A stretch of 64,000 bases of DNA, from the NCBI RefSeq assembly GCF_000715075.1, contig NC_134095.1, positions 53,936,419 to 54,000,418 on the forward strand, in the 5' to 3' direction. Positions 23,072 through 35,232 of this stretch are shown here, piece after piece (positions within the stretch are counted from its first letter, which is position 1; the number at the start of each line of letters is the position of its first letter). A program made the position numbers and the translations under genes. Source of the DNA: Nicotiana tabacum (Eukaryota > Streptophyta > Magnoliopsida > Solanales > Solanaceae). The notes beneath the pieces were generated by a model. That model was given only the letters and a program-made list of their open reading frames with translations. It did not search any database and had not been told where the DNA came from.

Positions 23072-23076
23072 GTACT
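23072..23076. repeat. Target-site duplication of T1, right copy (GTACT)
   Basis: It is identical to 1929-1933 and starts directly after the LTR end ATCAACA at 23071. Confidence 0.95.
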
Positions 23077-23360
23077 GGGTTCTTAGTGTTCTATTGGTTG
23101 ATGTCAAGGACATTCATGGTAAGTGACAGATTTGCCAAGTTGCGAACCTGCTCAAGTTCTCCTTGTAATTCCAGTAGCTTTTGTTCTGGTCTCAAAACTA
23201 GATCATTTGGGGTCGGAGTACTACGGCCATCTGAAGTCTCTGCGTTCTCAATATTCTCCTTCCGGATCCCACTTAAGTCGTCCATTTTTGTTTTTCCTCT
23301 GCCTTTTGTGTTGCTTGGAGGAGGAGGAGGTGGAAGGCCTCTAGATCTGGTGTGATACAC
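23077..23360 (-). pseudogene. T2 gag N-terminus, cut by T1 insertion
   Basis: The frame MYHTRSRGLPPPPPPSNTKG, then MDDLSGIRKENIEN and RPEQKLLELQGELEQVRNLANLS, matches the N-terminus of T1 gag (YSTRSKGPPPTPPPSP, MEDLSNIRKEKL, FEQKLLKF). It is cut at the GTACT site, and the homologous C-terminal remainder is at 1-1928. The two pieces on either side of T1 therefore reconstruct one gag region. Confidence 0.85.
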
Positions 23361-23700
23361 TGATAAGGCCAGTATGAGTGAACCAACCTATAGGGATGGG
23401 AATAACAATAAAAAATAAGCAAAAACAAAAAGGTAACAAGTCAGTGAGGATCCTGAAATGTTTGCAGTATTTAAACACATATTGTGAAAATGTAAATTCA
23501 TGTCCTACTTTGGGAACCTCGTTGTGCCCGAGGTAGGCCTAGCAAAAAATAAACTTGGAGAACTTTAATGCCAATAAATGCTTCATTTCATAATATATAA
23601 AAAATAAAAGAATCCCAAAACGACACTAAGATAATAATAAAATAATTCACTACTGGCACTTGCCCTTATTACATTTTAGGAAAAAGCAAATAAATCTAGC

Positions 23701-25300
23701 CTATTTGGTCCCAGAAAGACCTTCCCCAGATTCGATCTTCCGGACTCCATCATATAGATCCCCCAGCTTGTGCAGCCACAGCAGCAAGTAGGCTCTGGCC
23801 AAATGTCCTCCTTCAGTTCCTTCAGCGTTCTGGCAATTTTCAATCCTCTTTATGACTTTACCTTCCAGCTCCACTATTCCTCGCACCAGATATTCCAGTT
23901 TCCTATTGGAAGTGACTGCTATCTCTTTCCACTCCTTGATCAACCTCACATTCCTCTCATGTATTTTCCGGTGCCTATTCTCAGAGTCGTGCACCCTCTT
24001 GCATAGCCTGTTGTATTTGACTTGAGCTGTAGCTCCCTCGACCGGCCCCTAGCGTCACCATTCCTTTCAAATTGTCCTCCAACCATGCCGGGTAGAGAGG
24101 GTCGCATCCTGTATGATACCTGTCGGGCTCAACAGTGTTTTTCTCCATAATGATTTTGCAGTGTTACATGTGCTGAGCTTGGCACTTGTAAGGGACATCA
24201 TCATCTTGAAAGTCTGCCCTGAAATGACTCATCTTGACAACCCTTGGCACAACCTATTTTCTGTTTGCTTGCCTCATAACTCGCATAGGTACATATGGGT
24301 ATATCCCTCTCAACCCGATCAGCACCAAGTGCGGAGCCCTGTTTTTGATAATGAATTTGTCTATTGGGAACCATTCAAACATCCATTGTACCTGTTCCTC
24401 GGTCATATTGTCAAAGAACTCTACCCATTCTTTGGTGTTTTCCGGCTGAGAAAATCTTTCTGGAATGTAAGTCATCTGCTTAGGGTGATTAAAGGCAATA
24501 TGGTCGTTCCAAGCCCTTCGCGGAAATTCTTGGCGATAGCGACCCTTTTGGAAATGCTCTAACAACCATAACTGCAGCAACAAATTACAGCCCTCGAAAT
24601 GCTTGACCCCTCTTTGAGAGCGCTCCAGAGCCCTGTAGATGTTGGCTATGATCATGGGGACTATGGTATATGTTTGTCCATTAATCCCTTACATCAAAGT
24701 CTTGGCGAACATGGCTAACCTAGTGTGGATTCTTTCTTTTTTCATTGGGAACACTATCAGGCCTAGGAAGAACACAATGAATACAAACACTCTGCGGTGG
24801 ATGTGACCCAGAGAAGTGAGAGAGATCTCATCATGGTAAGTACGGAAAGACCTTATATGGCCATACATCTCGTACAGGTATTCGAAAGGTATGTAAGATT
24901 CTTTTAAGCACACTAGGTCGACATTCTTCTTCAGCCCCATCATCTTCAAAAATCCCTTGCCCGTACGGTTTTCTGGTACCAATAGCCCGGGACTGTCCCA
25001 AGTCAATCCCGCAAGCCCTCCAATTTCCTCTAGAAGCGGTGTCATTTCTATGTTGCCGAAACAAAACATAGCCCTTTCACTATCCCAGAATAAGGTGGCA
25101 ACCTCGATCAGTTTGTTGTTTGGCTCAATATCTAGCAAAGAAGGCAGGTTACCCAGGTACTTTCTCACATATTTCTTGTCACTTGAGGAAAGGTCCTCCC
25201 ACCAATCTAGCAGTAATGGTGGGATGTTGCTAACCATACCGAATCTGGGGACCTCGTGCCTCATTTTCTGCAAAACAAAAGGGTTAGACCTTACCCCCAC
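23701..25300 (-). pseudogene. T2 ORF1, broken
   Basis: Homologue of T1 ORF1. 25300-24689 carries MRHEVPRFGMVSNIPPLLLDWWEDL, KYLGNLPSLLDIEPNNKLIEVATLFWD and VFFLGLIVFPMKKERIHTRLAM. 24655-24254 carries HFEGCNLLLQLWLLEHFQKG and EQVQWMFEWFP. 24006-23701 is the charged tail ending GEGLSGTK. Stops follow KTLM near 24689 and ANRK near 24254, with another near 24160. The frame therefore survives in three blocks. The conservation of the whole length between two subfamilies shows ORF1 was under selection while they were active. Confidence 0.8.
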
Positions 25301-25958
25301 CGGACTCGACTATTTATATATTTATGATCAACATATCGGCATTTAGTTCTCCAAAGTAATGCACAGAACGTGGTTGTGTCCGTTGGGATTATGGAAAACC
25401 CGATGGACTTTTGATAAGGCTTATCTTAAAGGATCATTATATGGACAACATAACTGATCTGACTAGGTTTGAACATGATGCATGCACAATTTTAACTAGA
25501 GTAAAGTTTCTATGGGGTTTTACATCGGTACCCTCAAGTGGACAACTTGAGGGGGATGGCACGGAACCATCGACTGCACCGTTGATCGGCTGGTTTTACC
25601 GCAAATAAGCCTTTCCGAATTTAAGGGTAGTAAATAGGAAGAGCACAACCACGTATTAAAGCGTTGCTATAGGATTTGATACGCACGAGTGGAATATGAT
25701 TGGGATCATGATTTATGCAGCATTTAATAACATGTAGTCAAGTATTTGCACGTTAGAAAAATAAATACAGCATTTAAATAATTGAAAGACAGTTACAGGG
25801 AAAAGAAAACAAAGAGACAAGTCAGTTTCAGGGATAAATAGCCATAAATGCTTAAAAATGGACAATTAAATTCAAATAAGGGAGAAGGGTATGGGATAAA
25901 GCATGCTTAGACTAATTTGTAAAAAGATAAGTTCGTTATGGTAAGAGCCTAAATGGTA

Positions 25959-25976
25959 TCCCCAGCAGAGTCGCCA
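25959..25976 (-). other. T2 primer-binding site
   Basis: The same 18 bases as the T1 site (minus TGGCGACTCTGCTGGGGA), three bases inside the LTR end at 25980. Both subfamilies therefore used the same tRNA primer. Confidence 0.8.
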
Positions 25977-25979
25977 TGC

Positions 25980-28900
25980 TGTCGCGCCGCATTTTTTCCT
26001 CCGCGGAGGAAGTCCGGGTTTCGACATTCATGGGGGTAATAACTCAGTTCCTTTTGGGAATTGGGTATTTGAAGAGTCGTCACCTAACGGGTTATGGTGC
26101 GTTAGGGCACCTAGAGCGATTAACTCTTGGATTGGTTTGCATTACCAGAGATTAGGGTAAGGGCTCGAAATGACCTCGGGGGAAGGTGTTATGCACCCCT
26201 CTTGGTCCACAACTGTGGGTCCCGACCGAACTTATTTATGAATTAGTCCATTAACAAATAAATAGTTGAATCAAAGAGTTTGCAAGTAAAGCACGTTGGA
26301 CATTGTATAACTCAAATAACAAGGCAAAGATTTTGAACAAGTTGTATACATATAAAACAAAGTTTAAACAAAAGGAATTTTGGAAAAAGGGGAAGTGCTA
26401 GGTTGGTTAGCCTATAGTATCACCCCACACAATGTCCGGTAAACACTCCTCAATAAGGGGATACACATGACATTAGCACGTAGTCATCATATCCCATATC
26501 TACCCTTCCCACCCTCTTAATGGTTATTAATGCGAGTGTTGGTTAGCAATCTCTATTGCGTGTTGTTACACATCCCTTCATAATGGTCTAGGAGGAAATT
26601 TAGGACCTCTACCTATAGGTAGTTCTAGACAGACCCCTAAGGTTTAAAAGAGAAAATACTAAGGCGACAGGCAAGAACAAATAGGACATTAGCACATAAG
26701 GTAGAAAGAAACAATTAGAGTCTCAAGTTTACCTCCACAAACAATGCACATAAGCAGCACGACTCAAATACAAATAAGGGCCTGTTAAATAGTATCCTAA
26801 GACATAATGTCTAAGTGAATATCAAGACACATAATATAGGCATTATTTTAAAAACTCAGAAGTAACAGCCCTATCAGTTTGCCTACTAATTTTTTAAGCC
26901 TATTAAAAATCAAAACAACATCAAGTAATAGAAACAGTTTCAGATTTACAGGATTTGGAAACGCCCTATAGGCTTGCCTACATGCGGAATAATGATAACT
27001 ATGTTTTATATAGTAAAACAGGGGGGGAGATTTTAAAACTGACTCTTAAGTCCATGCTGTCTAGTGATGGATTAGGGCAGTATTTGAAAGAATTCATTTC
27101 AGGAAAACAAACCAGTAATTAGACTAGTTTCGAAGCAAACTACTCAAGAACTGGATTAACTTATTTAAACTAAACTACTTTTAGATCTAGGCAGAGTTTC
27201 TGATGTTGTTTCCTATAGGCATGACATCTAATTGTTTAAAAGCTGACGTTAGAAACTTGTAGGCATGATAACAAATGAAAACACATGTAAACACTCGTTA
27301 TAACAGAAGTTGAACTTATCATATCCTATAGGCATGATATCTACTTGTGAAGTTGATTTTAAGACCTATAAACATGATTTCTATTATTGGAACCATGTGA
27401 AACCTGTAGGCATGATTTCTAACGTGGTAAGACAAACATAGCAAATATAACATCCTATAGGCATGGTTTCTACCCATATTACCCCACAAATATGTAACTA
27501 CCCACCCTTTTTCACTAGTTGCCCCAATATTCGTTTACAAATTATTACAAACCAAATGAATGAATTACATAAATAGATAAAGAAAAGAAGAATCTACACT
27601 ATAGGGAGCCTGAAGCAGGCCCAAGTGATTTCCAAAACCTCCAATAGCCTCAAATGTCAGTTTCATAGACAATATCATTATCTAGGCGCGTCAGAGTTCC
27701 CTAAGGATCTCAAGGATCCCGGGCAGTGCTCACACCTAGACTTTGTAACCAAATTGAGTAAGTGTAGTATGGAAGGGCCAGCCTCAGTGTGCCAGAGTTC
27801 AGAGGGTTCTCAAGAGGATCCCAAGACAGTACACACACTGGAGGGGGCAGAACCTAGTGACTTAGGAGTAGAGTGAGAGTGCTTGCCATAGCTTGAAAAA
27901 GTTTCAATAGGAAAACAACATTAAAAGAGATTTGCTTGAAATAGTTTTGTAAGAAAACACATAGGGAGTTATTAAATAAGACAATCTTAAAAAAAAGGGT
28001 AAGTTGGCTAACAATCAATCAAACCAAATACAGAACCAGAAGAAGCACTTCAATACATAGAGTCAAACAGGTGCACACATCCACTTAGGGGTAATGGGGA
28101 TTTGGGGTAAGCATAGGGCACATAGTAAGAATCAGAGGAGCCTAAAAGGGGTCAAGGCTTTTAAAGTATAGCATGAACTGTAGTGTTAATACAGAACCAA
28201 TAGGCTTAGGATAGCAAATTACTTCATACAGGAAGGTGCATGCCAGGGATCAAAGAAACATAGTCACATTGGGACATACTATAAGGGGATCCTAAGGGGG
28301 TATATAGCATGCAGTAAAGAAGAGAGTGAAGTAAACATGCTAAGTGCAGGTTGAACAACAAAACCATAGATAGAAGCATATTAGAAACATGACAAATTGA
28401 AATAATAGGAGAAGCATATTATTTTTGGGACTTGAATAAAAATTGGAACATACCAGTAAGGGGATAGTAAACACAAAGTGAAAAAGAACCCAGTAGTCAG
28501 CCTTGGCTTGCAGCCGACTGACTTTAGACAGTAATAAGTGATACAAAAGAGAGCATAGAGCTTTTAGTGTGAAAGAGAGAGTTTTTGAACCAGCGTTCAT
28601 GTGTTTGTGTTAATGAGAGAGTGTATGTATATAGTAGTTCGAAATTAGGCAAAATAAGGCAAGAATCACAGTAGTATAGTAATTATGGAACCAAGTACTA
28701 ATCAGAATCAAATCAATGCAAGTACTCATTTAATTAAGGGGTAATCAACCAACGGTAATGGGCAGAAAATGTTTAAGGAAAGAAATCAAGTAGGGCATCA
28801 GGTACAAAATAGATAATTAGGGGTAAGTACATAAGGGTTCAATTAAGGAAACAGCTAGTGAAGAATCAGTAAAATACTCGGTTAACCAAATAAGTTAAGA

Positions 28901-30558
28901 AAACAAAATAAAGTTGCAGAATATGGAAATAATCGAAAATCAGCATATAGTAAATCAGTGAATCAAGACTCAAAATTACTAATTTAAGGAGAGTAACATG
29001 GGTTCCCATGAATAAGCAAATAAACCAAGTTTAAACAGGAGAATCGAAGGTCTAAAGGGAAGTTTTCAAATCAGGCCAAGAAACAGGGAGCTCAGAGTCA
29101 ATCAAAGAGAGAGTCATGAGTCAAGTTTTAGCATATAAATAGAGTGAGATAGGAGTAACCAAATATAGCAAGCAAAGAGGCAAGTATTGACCAGTCAAGA
29201 TGAACCCCAACACATAGAGCTGATGTAAGTTAGGCATAAAAACTCTGTAAACATATTCGAGGCGAGATAGTCACAGAAACTCAAACAAGAATATGTCAGT
29301 CACAAACTCAAACGAAGAATCCTAGAAAAATTAGGGCTTTCAACATAGACGATTTAAAGATGTGATAAACTCATAGAATCAGTTAAAATAATGCAAGAAG
29401 TAGAAGTTTAAACACAAAGAATCAGTTAAACAATTTTAAAAGAAGTTCTGAAACCCTAATTTTTAGAAGAAGGTGAAAATACTTGAAATCAATGATTCTT
29501 GTAAAAGAGTTCCAAGGACAATATAAAACATTAAAAAAAACAAACTCAAATCGTCCTAGATTTAAGAGATATAGGAAGAAATTAAAGTTTCAGAAGAAAT
29601 CCATATAGAGATGAAAGAACATGTCTAGAATCCCAAGGATCGTAACAAATACAGCATGATTTTGCTCGAAATCACACTGGAGTAGCCAAGAACAGACAAG
29701 TGACGAATCCTAGATGCAAGTCGGTGTGGCCCTGGGCCCTTGAAGACCTTAGAGAAGGCAGGCATGGCATGAGAGAAGCCATTGGAGGCTTAGGAGTCGA
29801 TGAGAGATCACCGGAGAATACCGGAGAAGAGAGATCGACAGTTGAAGGGCTAGGATTTGAGGGTGAGGAGAGGAGATGAGAGAATACAGAGGAGGCGGGT
29901 TTGAGAGAATGAGTTAGGGTTAGGGGTCGTTTAGAGTTAAAAAAGCAAGAATTAATACGGGCCATTGATCTCTCAAATTAACGGCCATGATTTAATTGGT
30001 TATGGGTCGGGTAGGCGGGTTTAGGGTTGGGGTCGGGTAATTCGATTAGGAATTGGGCTGGGGTTGGGTTAAAATTGATACTAAAATTGAAATGCAATCT
30101 CGCTGTATTTTAAATAGCTATTTCTATATAATTTATAATAAATAATTTCTATAAAATAATTTCATGTAATAAAATAATTTAAAATAGATATTCAACATTT
30201 TAAAAATATAGAAGGTCGTTTTGTGCATATAAATGTACCCTAATAAGGCTAGTATTGTAATTATATGCAAATTGGCTTTAAAAATACAAAATGCAATTAT
30301 AAAAATACACAAAAAAAATATTTTTACAACATTTTAGCATAAATATAGGATTTAGATGACTAAATTACCACAACAATAATTTGAGAGATAATTGTTGGGG
30401 ATTTTATGAGTAAAAGGGAAGGAAATAAATCAATTTAAAATCTTTAAAATTATAGAAAAATTATAAAAACCTTTTGCATGCTTATACATGCATATATATG
30501 CTATTTTGAAAGTATTTATGCATATTAGAAATATATAAGGAAAAATTGGATATCAACA
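25980..30558 (-). repeat. T2 5' LTR (4579 bp)
   Basis: Minus orientation starts TGTTGATATCCAATTTTTCC at 30558 and ends GGCGCGACA at 25980. The ends and many internal blocks align with the T1 LTR (for example AAGGGCTCGAAATGACCTCG and GAAGGTGTTATGCACCCCTC), but divergence is high. It has its own CCTATAGGCATG array at 27217-27470. The partner LTR is not in the window. Confidence 0.88.
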
Positions 30559-32300
30559 ATATTAATCTTGGGCTCGTATTTATTGGGCTCAATGAATTAA
30601 TTCCTTTGGGCTTACTAGAAGAAGCTGAAGATAAGATTAAGTTCTATATTTTGCACATATTTATTATTCTTGTAAATAATATGTGGGTTTGTTATAGAGT
30701 AGCCAATAGAATAATAGACAAGTGTACAAGTAGTTATCTCTTAGATTCCATTCTTTGCTGTATATAAGTAGTAGTCTATACAATCCCTGATTTCATTGGA
30801 ATATACAGAAAATTTCTGCAATTCTTCTACTCGTTCTTTTATTGGCTTGCTTGGATCGTGACAACATTTCACCACTTGAGCAAACTCTCATTTTATAAAA
30901 AAGACATCTTTATTCGCTCTTTCTCTTTGCGCTCTTGAGATGCCTAACTCCCTTGGCTACGTTCCGACCTTAAAATGTTCTGTAATACTCTTGATGAGTC
31001 TTCTACCAATCATTCTTCTGATTTTATGTTTCTTATTAGGAGTAGTCATAGCATGTAGGTCCTTTTGAAACCTTCGCAATTAGTATGGATGGAACTTAAA
31101 TTTCCGCTCAATAAGCGGTTTGCCCTTTGGAATAGAAAAAGAACAAAAAAAGGATAAAAGGAAAAAATCACCAAATTTAGAATTTTTAAGCACAATGTAG
31201 TGTGATGCTAGACATTGTTGTGTTAAACTGCCTTTGGTGAATGCTGAAAAGTCAACCTAATTAATGAAAAGAGACAAAAAAATGATGGGTTTTGTTGAAG
31301 TTTGGAAAACGCAAGAGGACAATAAGTACTCTAAGAACTTGGAATAAAGTTGGGAATTATTTGAAGAAGGAACAACATGTGAAAGAAAGAGTATATCCAT
31401 TGGGCAGAAATGTAATGTTCTTGGTATAATGCAACATCACAATATCCTAATAGTACAAGAGAAGTTACCGAAGAGGTGAGAGAAAGAAGTGGAAAAAGAG
31501 GTGCCTTTTGGTTTTTGAAAGTAGTGGCTTTTGGAATTTCTGTACGGGAAGTGACTTTTTAAAAATATTGAAAAAACTCAAAATTGATATAAAAGATAAT
31601 TGAGTTTACTGGCCAAATAGATATGCCACATCACTAGCTAATGGCCTTCAGTTTTATATATATAGTGTTAGAACCTGTGTGATGCGCAAATAATTTGATA
31701 GAATATTAATCTTATAAATTTATGATCTAATATATATATTATTTTAATAAATATTAGTTATTATTTTATTATTTAATGTAGTGTACAGAAATATAATAAA
31801 ATCTATACAAAATCAAACAAATCATATAGTAATCAAATAAATTATTTATTCCTTGTTTGTTCGTTATTAAATTAGCAAGAACTTAGTAATATACATTTAA
31901 TAATATGACTTTTTATTAACTTATCAATTGACTTAATATTTTGATATTACTTCTCTTTTAATAGAATATAAGTATACATTTTCTTATTCTGAAAATATCT
32001 TTTTATTAATTAATTCAAAATATAAATATTATAAAATTATCTTTATCCACCTCTTTTTGTGTTTTCTATTGTAAAATTTGATTGGTTTTCTCATTTTATA
32101 TTTTACTGAAAATTTTAATAATATAATTTTTTACTAAATTATAATTTTGAATTCATAAAAAATATAAAGAGATAAGCTTTTTATTGTTTTTATAAAAAAC
32201 CTACTAATATAAATTATTAATTTATGTTATATGTATAAAATACATTTATATTATGTATAATATCATAATAGCATCTTTATATTTTTATATTATTTATTAC
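30559..32300. other. Intergenic, AT-rich; possible solo LTR remnant at its left
   Basis: No coding region is supported. From 30559 to about 30890 there is a promoter-like stretch (TGTATATAAGTAG at 30759) followed by a T-rich segment ending near GGATCGTGACA. It resembles the end of a copia-type LTR into which T2 inserted, but both ends are uncertain. The rest, to 32300, is low-complexity A/T-rich sequence with no feature I can name. Confidence 0.35.
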
Positions 32301-33063
32301 GAAATTATGAGTTCTATTTATTAACTAAAATTTTCTACATGAGAAATTTAATTAGTATATATATTTTTACGCTATCGCTTGATTTTATTTTTTAGTATTC
32401 TTCCTTCATGACTTTGTTTATTATGATTTTAGTTCTGTGTATATGTACGACTTTTCTCATAATAATTATAATTTTAAGTCTTGTATTTTTATATTTTTTC
32501 ATAAATATATATTTTATTTTTTTTGTTCATTGCTTATCTAATTGTATTATTCATTACTTAATATTATTAAATTGACTATGAATTTTTAATAGATTACCAA
32601 TTTAGTATAATAATTATTCCCAAATTTGAATTGAAAGTTTTATTTTTATTTTTTTTATTTTAAAATAATTTTAAAACTCTATGGGTTCGAGCCGTAAAAA
32701 TAGCCTCTTGCAGAAATACAGGGCAAGACTGCGTACGATAGACCCTTGTGGTCCGGTCCTTTTATGGATCCCGCACATAGCAGAAGCATAGTGCACGGGG
32801 CTACTCTTTTTATTTTAAAATAATTTTAAAACTCCAACTTTGTTGGAGCTTTGTTCTAAAAATCTACCCTTATCATCTTATGGTTATGAGACTTGGAATC
32901 ATAGAATTATTTACTTCTCTTTTTATATATGAAGTGCGTGTGTGTATACATATGTATTAGAATGAAATTACTCCCCAATTTGAATTGGTATTTTTTTATT
33001 TTTTTTATTTAAAATAACTTTAAAAATCCAACTTGAAACTACTCCCCAATTTGAATGAGTAGT
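32301..33063. repeat. Tandem duplication, copy 1
   Basis: The A/T-rich block beginning GAAATTATGAGTTCTATTTA and running to GAATGAGTAGTTTA is repeated at 33423-34233 with good similarity throughout. Copy 1 has gained a SINE (32680-32810). The LINE tail 33064-33422 separates the copies. Confidence 0.8.
32680..32810 (+). mobile_element. 5'-truncated tRNA-derived SINE with long target duplications
   Basis: The body starts at a pol III B-box (GGTTCGAGCC, 32684-32693) and holds GCAAGACTGCGTACGATAGA, CCCTTGTGGTCCGGTCC and GTGCACGGGGCTACTCTTTT. This is the common plant SINE core found in Solanaceae families. No A-box is present, so it is truncated. A 24-bp direct repeat flanks it (32656-32679 and 32811-32834). 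The duplicated copy at 33423-34233 has this target only once and no SINE. Confidence 0.85.
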
Positions 33064-33422
33064 TTATTGCCTTTCTTCGTACCATTGTGGGACTAGTATG
33101 GTAGGGTTTTTTATCTAAGATAGCTAGAGACAATGTTGTTTCTTACTGTTTTCGCTTTCGAGTGCATGACCTATTTACTAGCCATCACTTTTGCTTTTGC
33201 TTTGTATCTTTCTTCTGGAATTTATGTTGTCCCTACTTTTCCTATGATTTCTCTGATAATACTAATATTGTCTCATTTTGTTCTTTGTCTTGAGCCGAGG
33301 GTCTTTCGGAAACAACCTCTCTACTCCTTTGGGGTAGGGGTAAGGTCTGCGTACACACTACCCTCCCCAGACCCCATTAGTAGAATTTTACTAGGTTGTT
33401 GTTGTTTTGTTTTGTTTTTATA
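33064..33422 (+). mobile_element. RTE-type LINE or TS-like SINE 3' tail, ending in (TTG)n
   Basis: The 3' part reads GAGCCGAGGGTCTTTCGGAA, then CCTTTGGGGTAGGGGTAAGG, TCTGCGTACACACTACCCTC and CCCAGACCCC, and ends GTTGTTGTTTTG. It is the same 3' end as on the minus strand at 35233-35390. That copy is attached to an RTE-type LINE ORF2 end. The upstream T-rich part may be LINE 3' UTR. The 62-96-codon frames across it are not genes. Confidence 0.7.
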
Positions 33423-33469
33423 GAAATTGTGAGTTTTATTTATTAACTAAAATTTCCTACATGAGAAAT

Positions 33470-33554
<85 letters not shown>

Positions 33555-34233
33555 TTAGGTACTGCTTGATTTTTTTTAGTATTCTTCCGTTATGACTATT
33601 TGTTTATTATGATCTTAGATATGTGTATATGTACGATTTTCCTCATAATAATTCTAATTTTAACTTTTATATTTTTATATTTTTCATAAATATATATATT
33701 TTATTTCTTTTTTGTTCCTTGCTTATCTAATTGTATTATCCATTACTTAATATTATTAAATTGGCATATGAATTTTTATAGATTACCAATTTAGTACAAT
33801 AACTACTCCTAAATTTGAATTGAAAGTTTTTATTTCTTTTGTTTTCATTTTCCAAAACTCCAACTTAAAACTACTCCCCAATTTGAATTGATAACTTTTT
33901 TTTTTAATTTTGCTATTTATTTTAAAATAATTTTAAAACTCTAACTTTTTTGGAGCTTTGTTCTAATAATCTACACTTGTCGTCTTATGGTTATGCCACT
34001 AGGTATCATAGAATTATTTACTTTTCTTTTTATGTATAAAGTGTGTATATATATATGTGTGCATATATATATATTATGTGTGTGTCTATATATATGCACA
34101 CACTACTACTATATTATAAAGAAATAACTCTACAATTTGAATTGATATTTCTATATTTTTTATGACTTTTCTATTTTAAATTAATTTTAAAAATCCAACT
34201 TGAAATTACTCTCCAATTTGAATGAGTAGTTTA
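33423..34233. repeat. Tandem duplication, copy 2
   Basis: Matches copy 1 (32301-33063) from GAAATTGTGAGTTTTATTTA to GAATGAGTAGTTTA. It lacks the SINE but carries a 75-bp (TA)n tract and extra TATATG/TGTG simple repeats near 34045-34105. Confidence 0.8.
33477..33551. repeat. (TA)n microsatellite, 75 bp
   Basis: An uninterrupted TA run. The equivalent place in copy 1 (about 32352-32362) has only a few TA units, so the tract expanded after the duplication, or contracted in copy 1. Confidence 0.95.
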
Positions 34234-35232
34234 TTTTTTTATATTTTCGTTTTTATAGATAATTATAAGATATCTATATTTATTAATTCAAATAGAATAA
34301 TCAAATAATTCAATTTAGAATTCAAAAAGTTTTTTAGTTAGAAAGGTAGTAATTTATTTTTGTCTTAACAATGCCACTTGATTTTTTGTGGTTATGCCAA
34401 TTGTCTTAATATAATACTTTTTCTTTTCGTACTCTATATAGATAGATTTTACTTTCAAATTTCCATATATCACACCACGGTAGTGAACCCAAATATTTGG
34501 CGACAGAATTACACTCTAGGTCAATCGGCCCAATTTCAGAACAAAAAATAGCGCATATTTTGGAACTTTACCCGACATAGCCCATTTTGCAAATAATGCA
34601 TAGCCCATTTTCATTGGTTAACCTAGCCTCCTTTATCCTTTTTTTGTCTTTCTTCAACTTTTCACCAAAACCTATATCCAAATGCTTCTTCCTCTTTTAG
34701 AAGCAGCAGTCATTCTCTAATTCAACCTAACAGGAAGGCCTTTTCCATTACTGTAATAAACATCTCCTCAAGGAGACTAAATCACTATTTTTATACTGTA
34801 ATAACAACAGTCCTCTCTTTTTTCTTTGTGCAATGTGAATTTTTTTAAGACAAAATGCGTTTATCCCCCATTAATAATTTTTTGTTTCTTCTCAAATTGC
34901 TGGAAAGAGGTTGAAGAGTTGCAGACATCCTCCATTTTTTTCCTTCAATTTTCAAGGTAAATAGGTCGACGATGAAGTCAGTAAAGTCACCGAAGAATGA
35001 AAAAGAGGTCTTGTGTTGTATTCAGACATTTTTCAAGTTCTTCAGATGATGTTCCAGTTTTATCTTCTTTTATAAAACAATTCCATCTCCATCTTCTCTC
35101 CTCTTTAATTTTCAGATCTAACTTCCTCTGAAAAACTCTCTTTTGATATTTTGATACTGAAATAGAGGTGTAATATTGAATATTAGATGTGTTCTGGTAT
35201 AAATATTGTATAACCACTATTTATACACACTT
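34234..35232. other. Intergenic, AT-rich, no gene seen
   Basis: Contains two AGCCCATTTT-type blocks near 34578 and 34604 and an otherwise unremarkable A/T-rich sequence. I see no coding frame with family features. Confidence 0.5.

Larger units (their letters stand above)
23077..30558 (-). mobile_element. T2: older Tat/Ogre-type element, 5' half
   Basis: This is the right-hand part of the element that T1 interrupted. In minus orientation it has a 5' LTR (25980-30558), PBS, ORF1 and the start of gag, which resumes at 1928. Its LTR and proteins are clearly homologous to T1 but much diverged, so T2 belongs to a sister subfamily. The five bases after the LTR (ATATT, 30559-30563) should be repeated at the far end of T2, outside the window. 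Confidence 0.88.

Noticed and set aside
29672..29965. 97-codon Ser/Pro-rich frame in the T2 LTR
   Set aside because: It is inside the LTR near its outer end with no counterpart kept in the T1 LTRs.
33133..33423. 96-codon hydrophobic frame resembling a membrane protein
   Set aside because: It runs across the T-rich LINE/SINE tail into the TS-like 3' module and is not a gene.
33407..33595. 62-codon frame with poly(Ile-Tyr)
   Set aside because: It is a translation of the (TA)n microsatellite.
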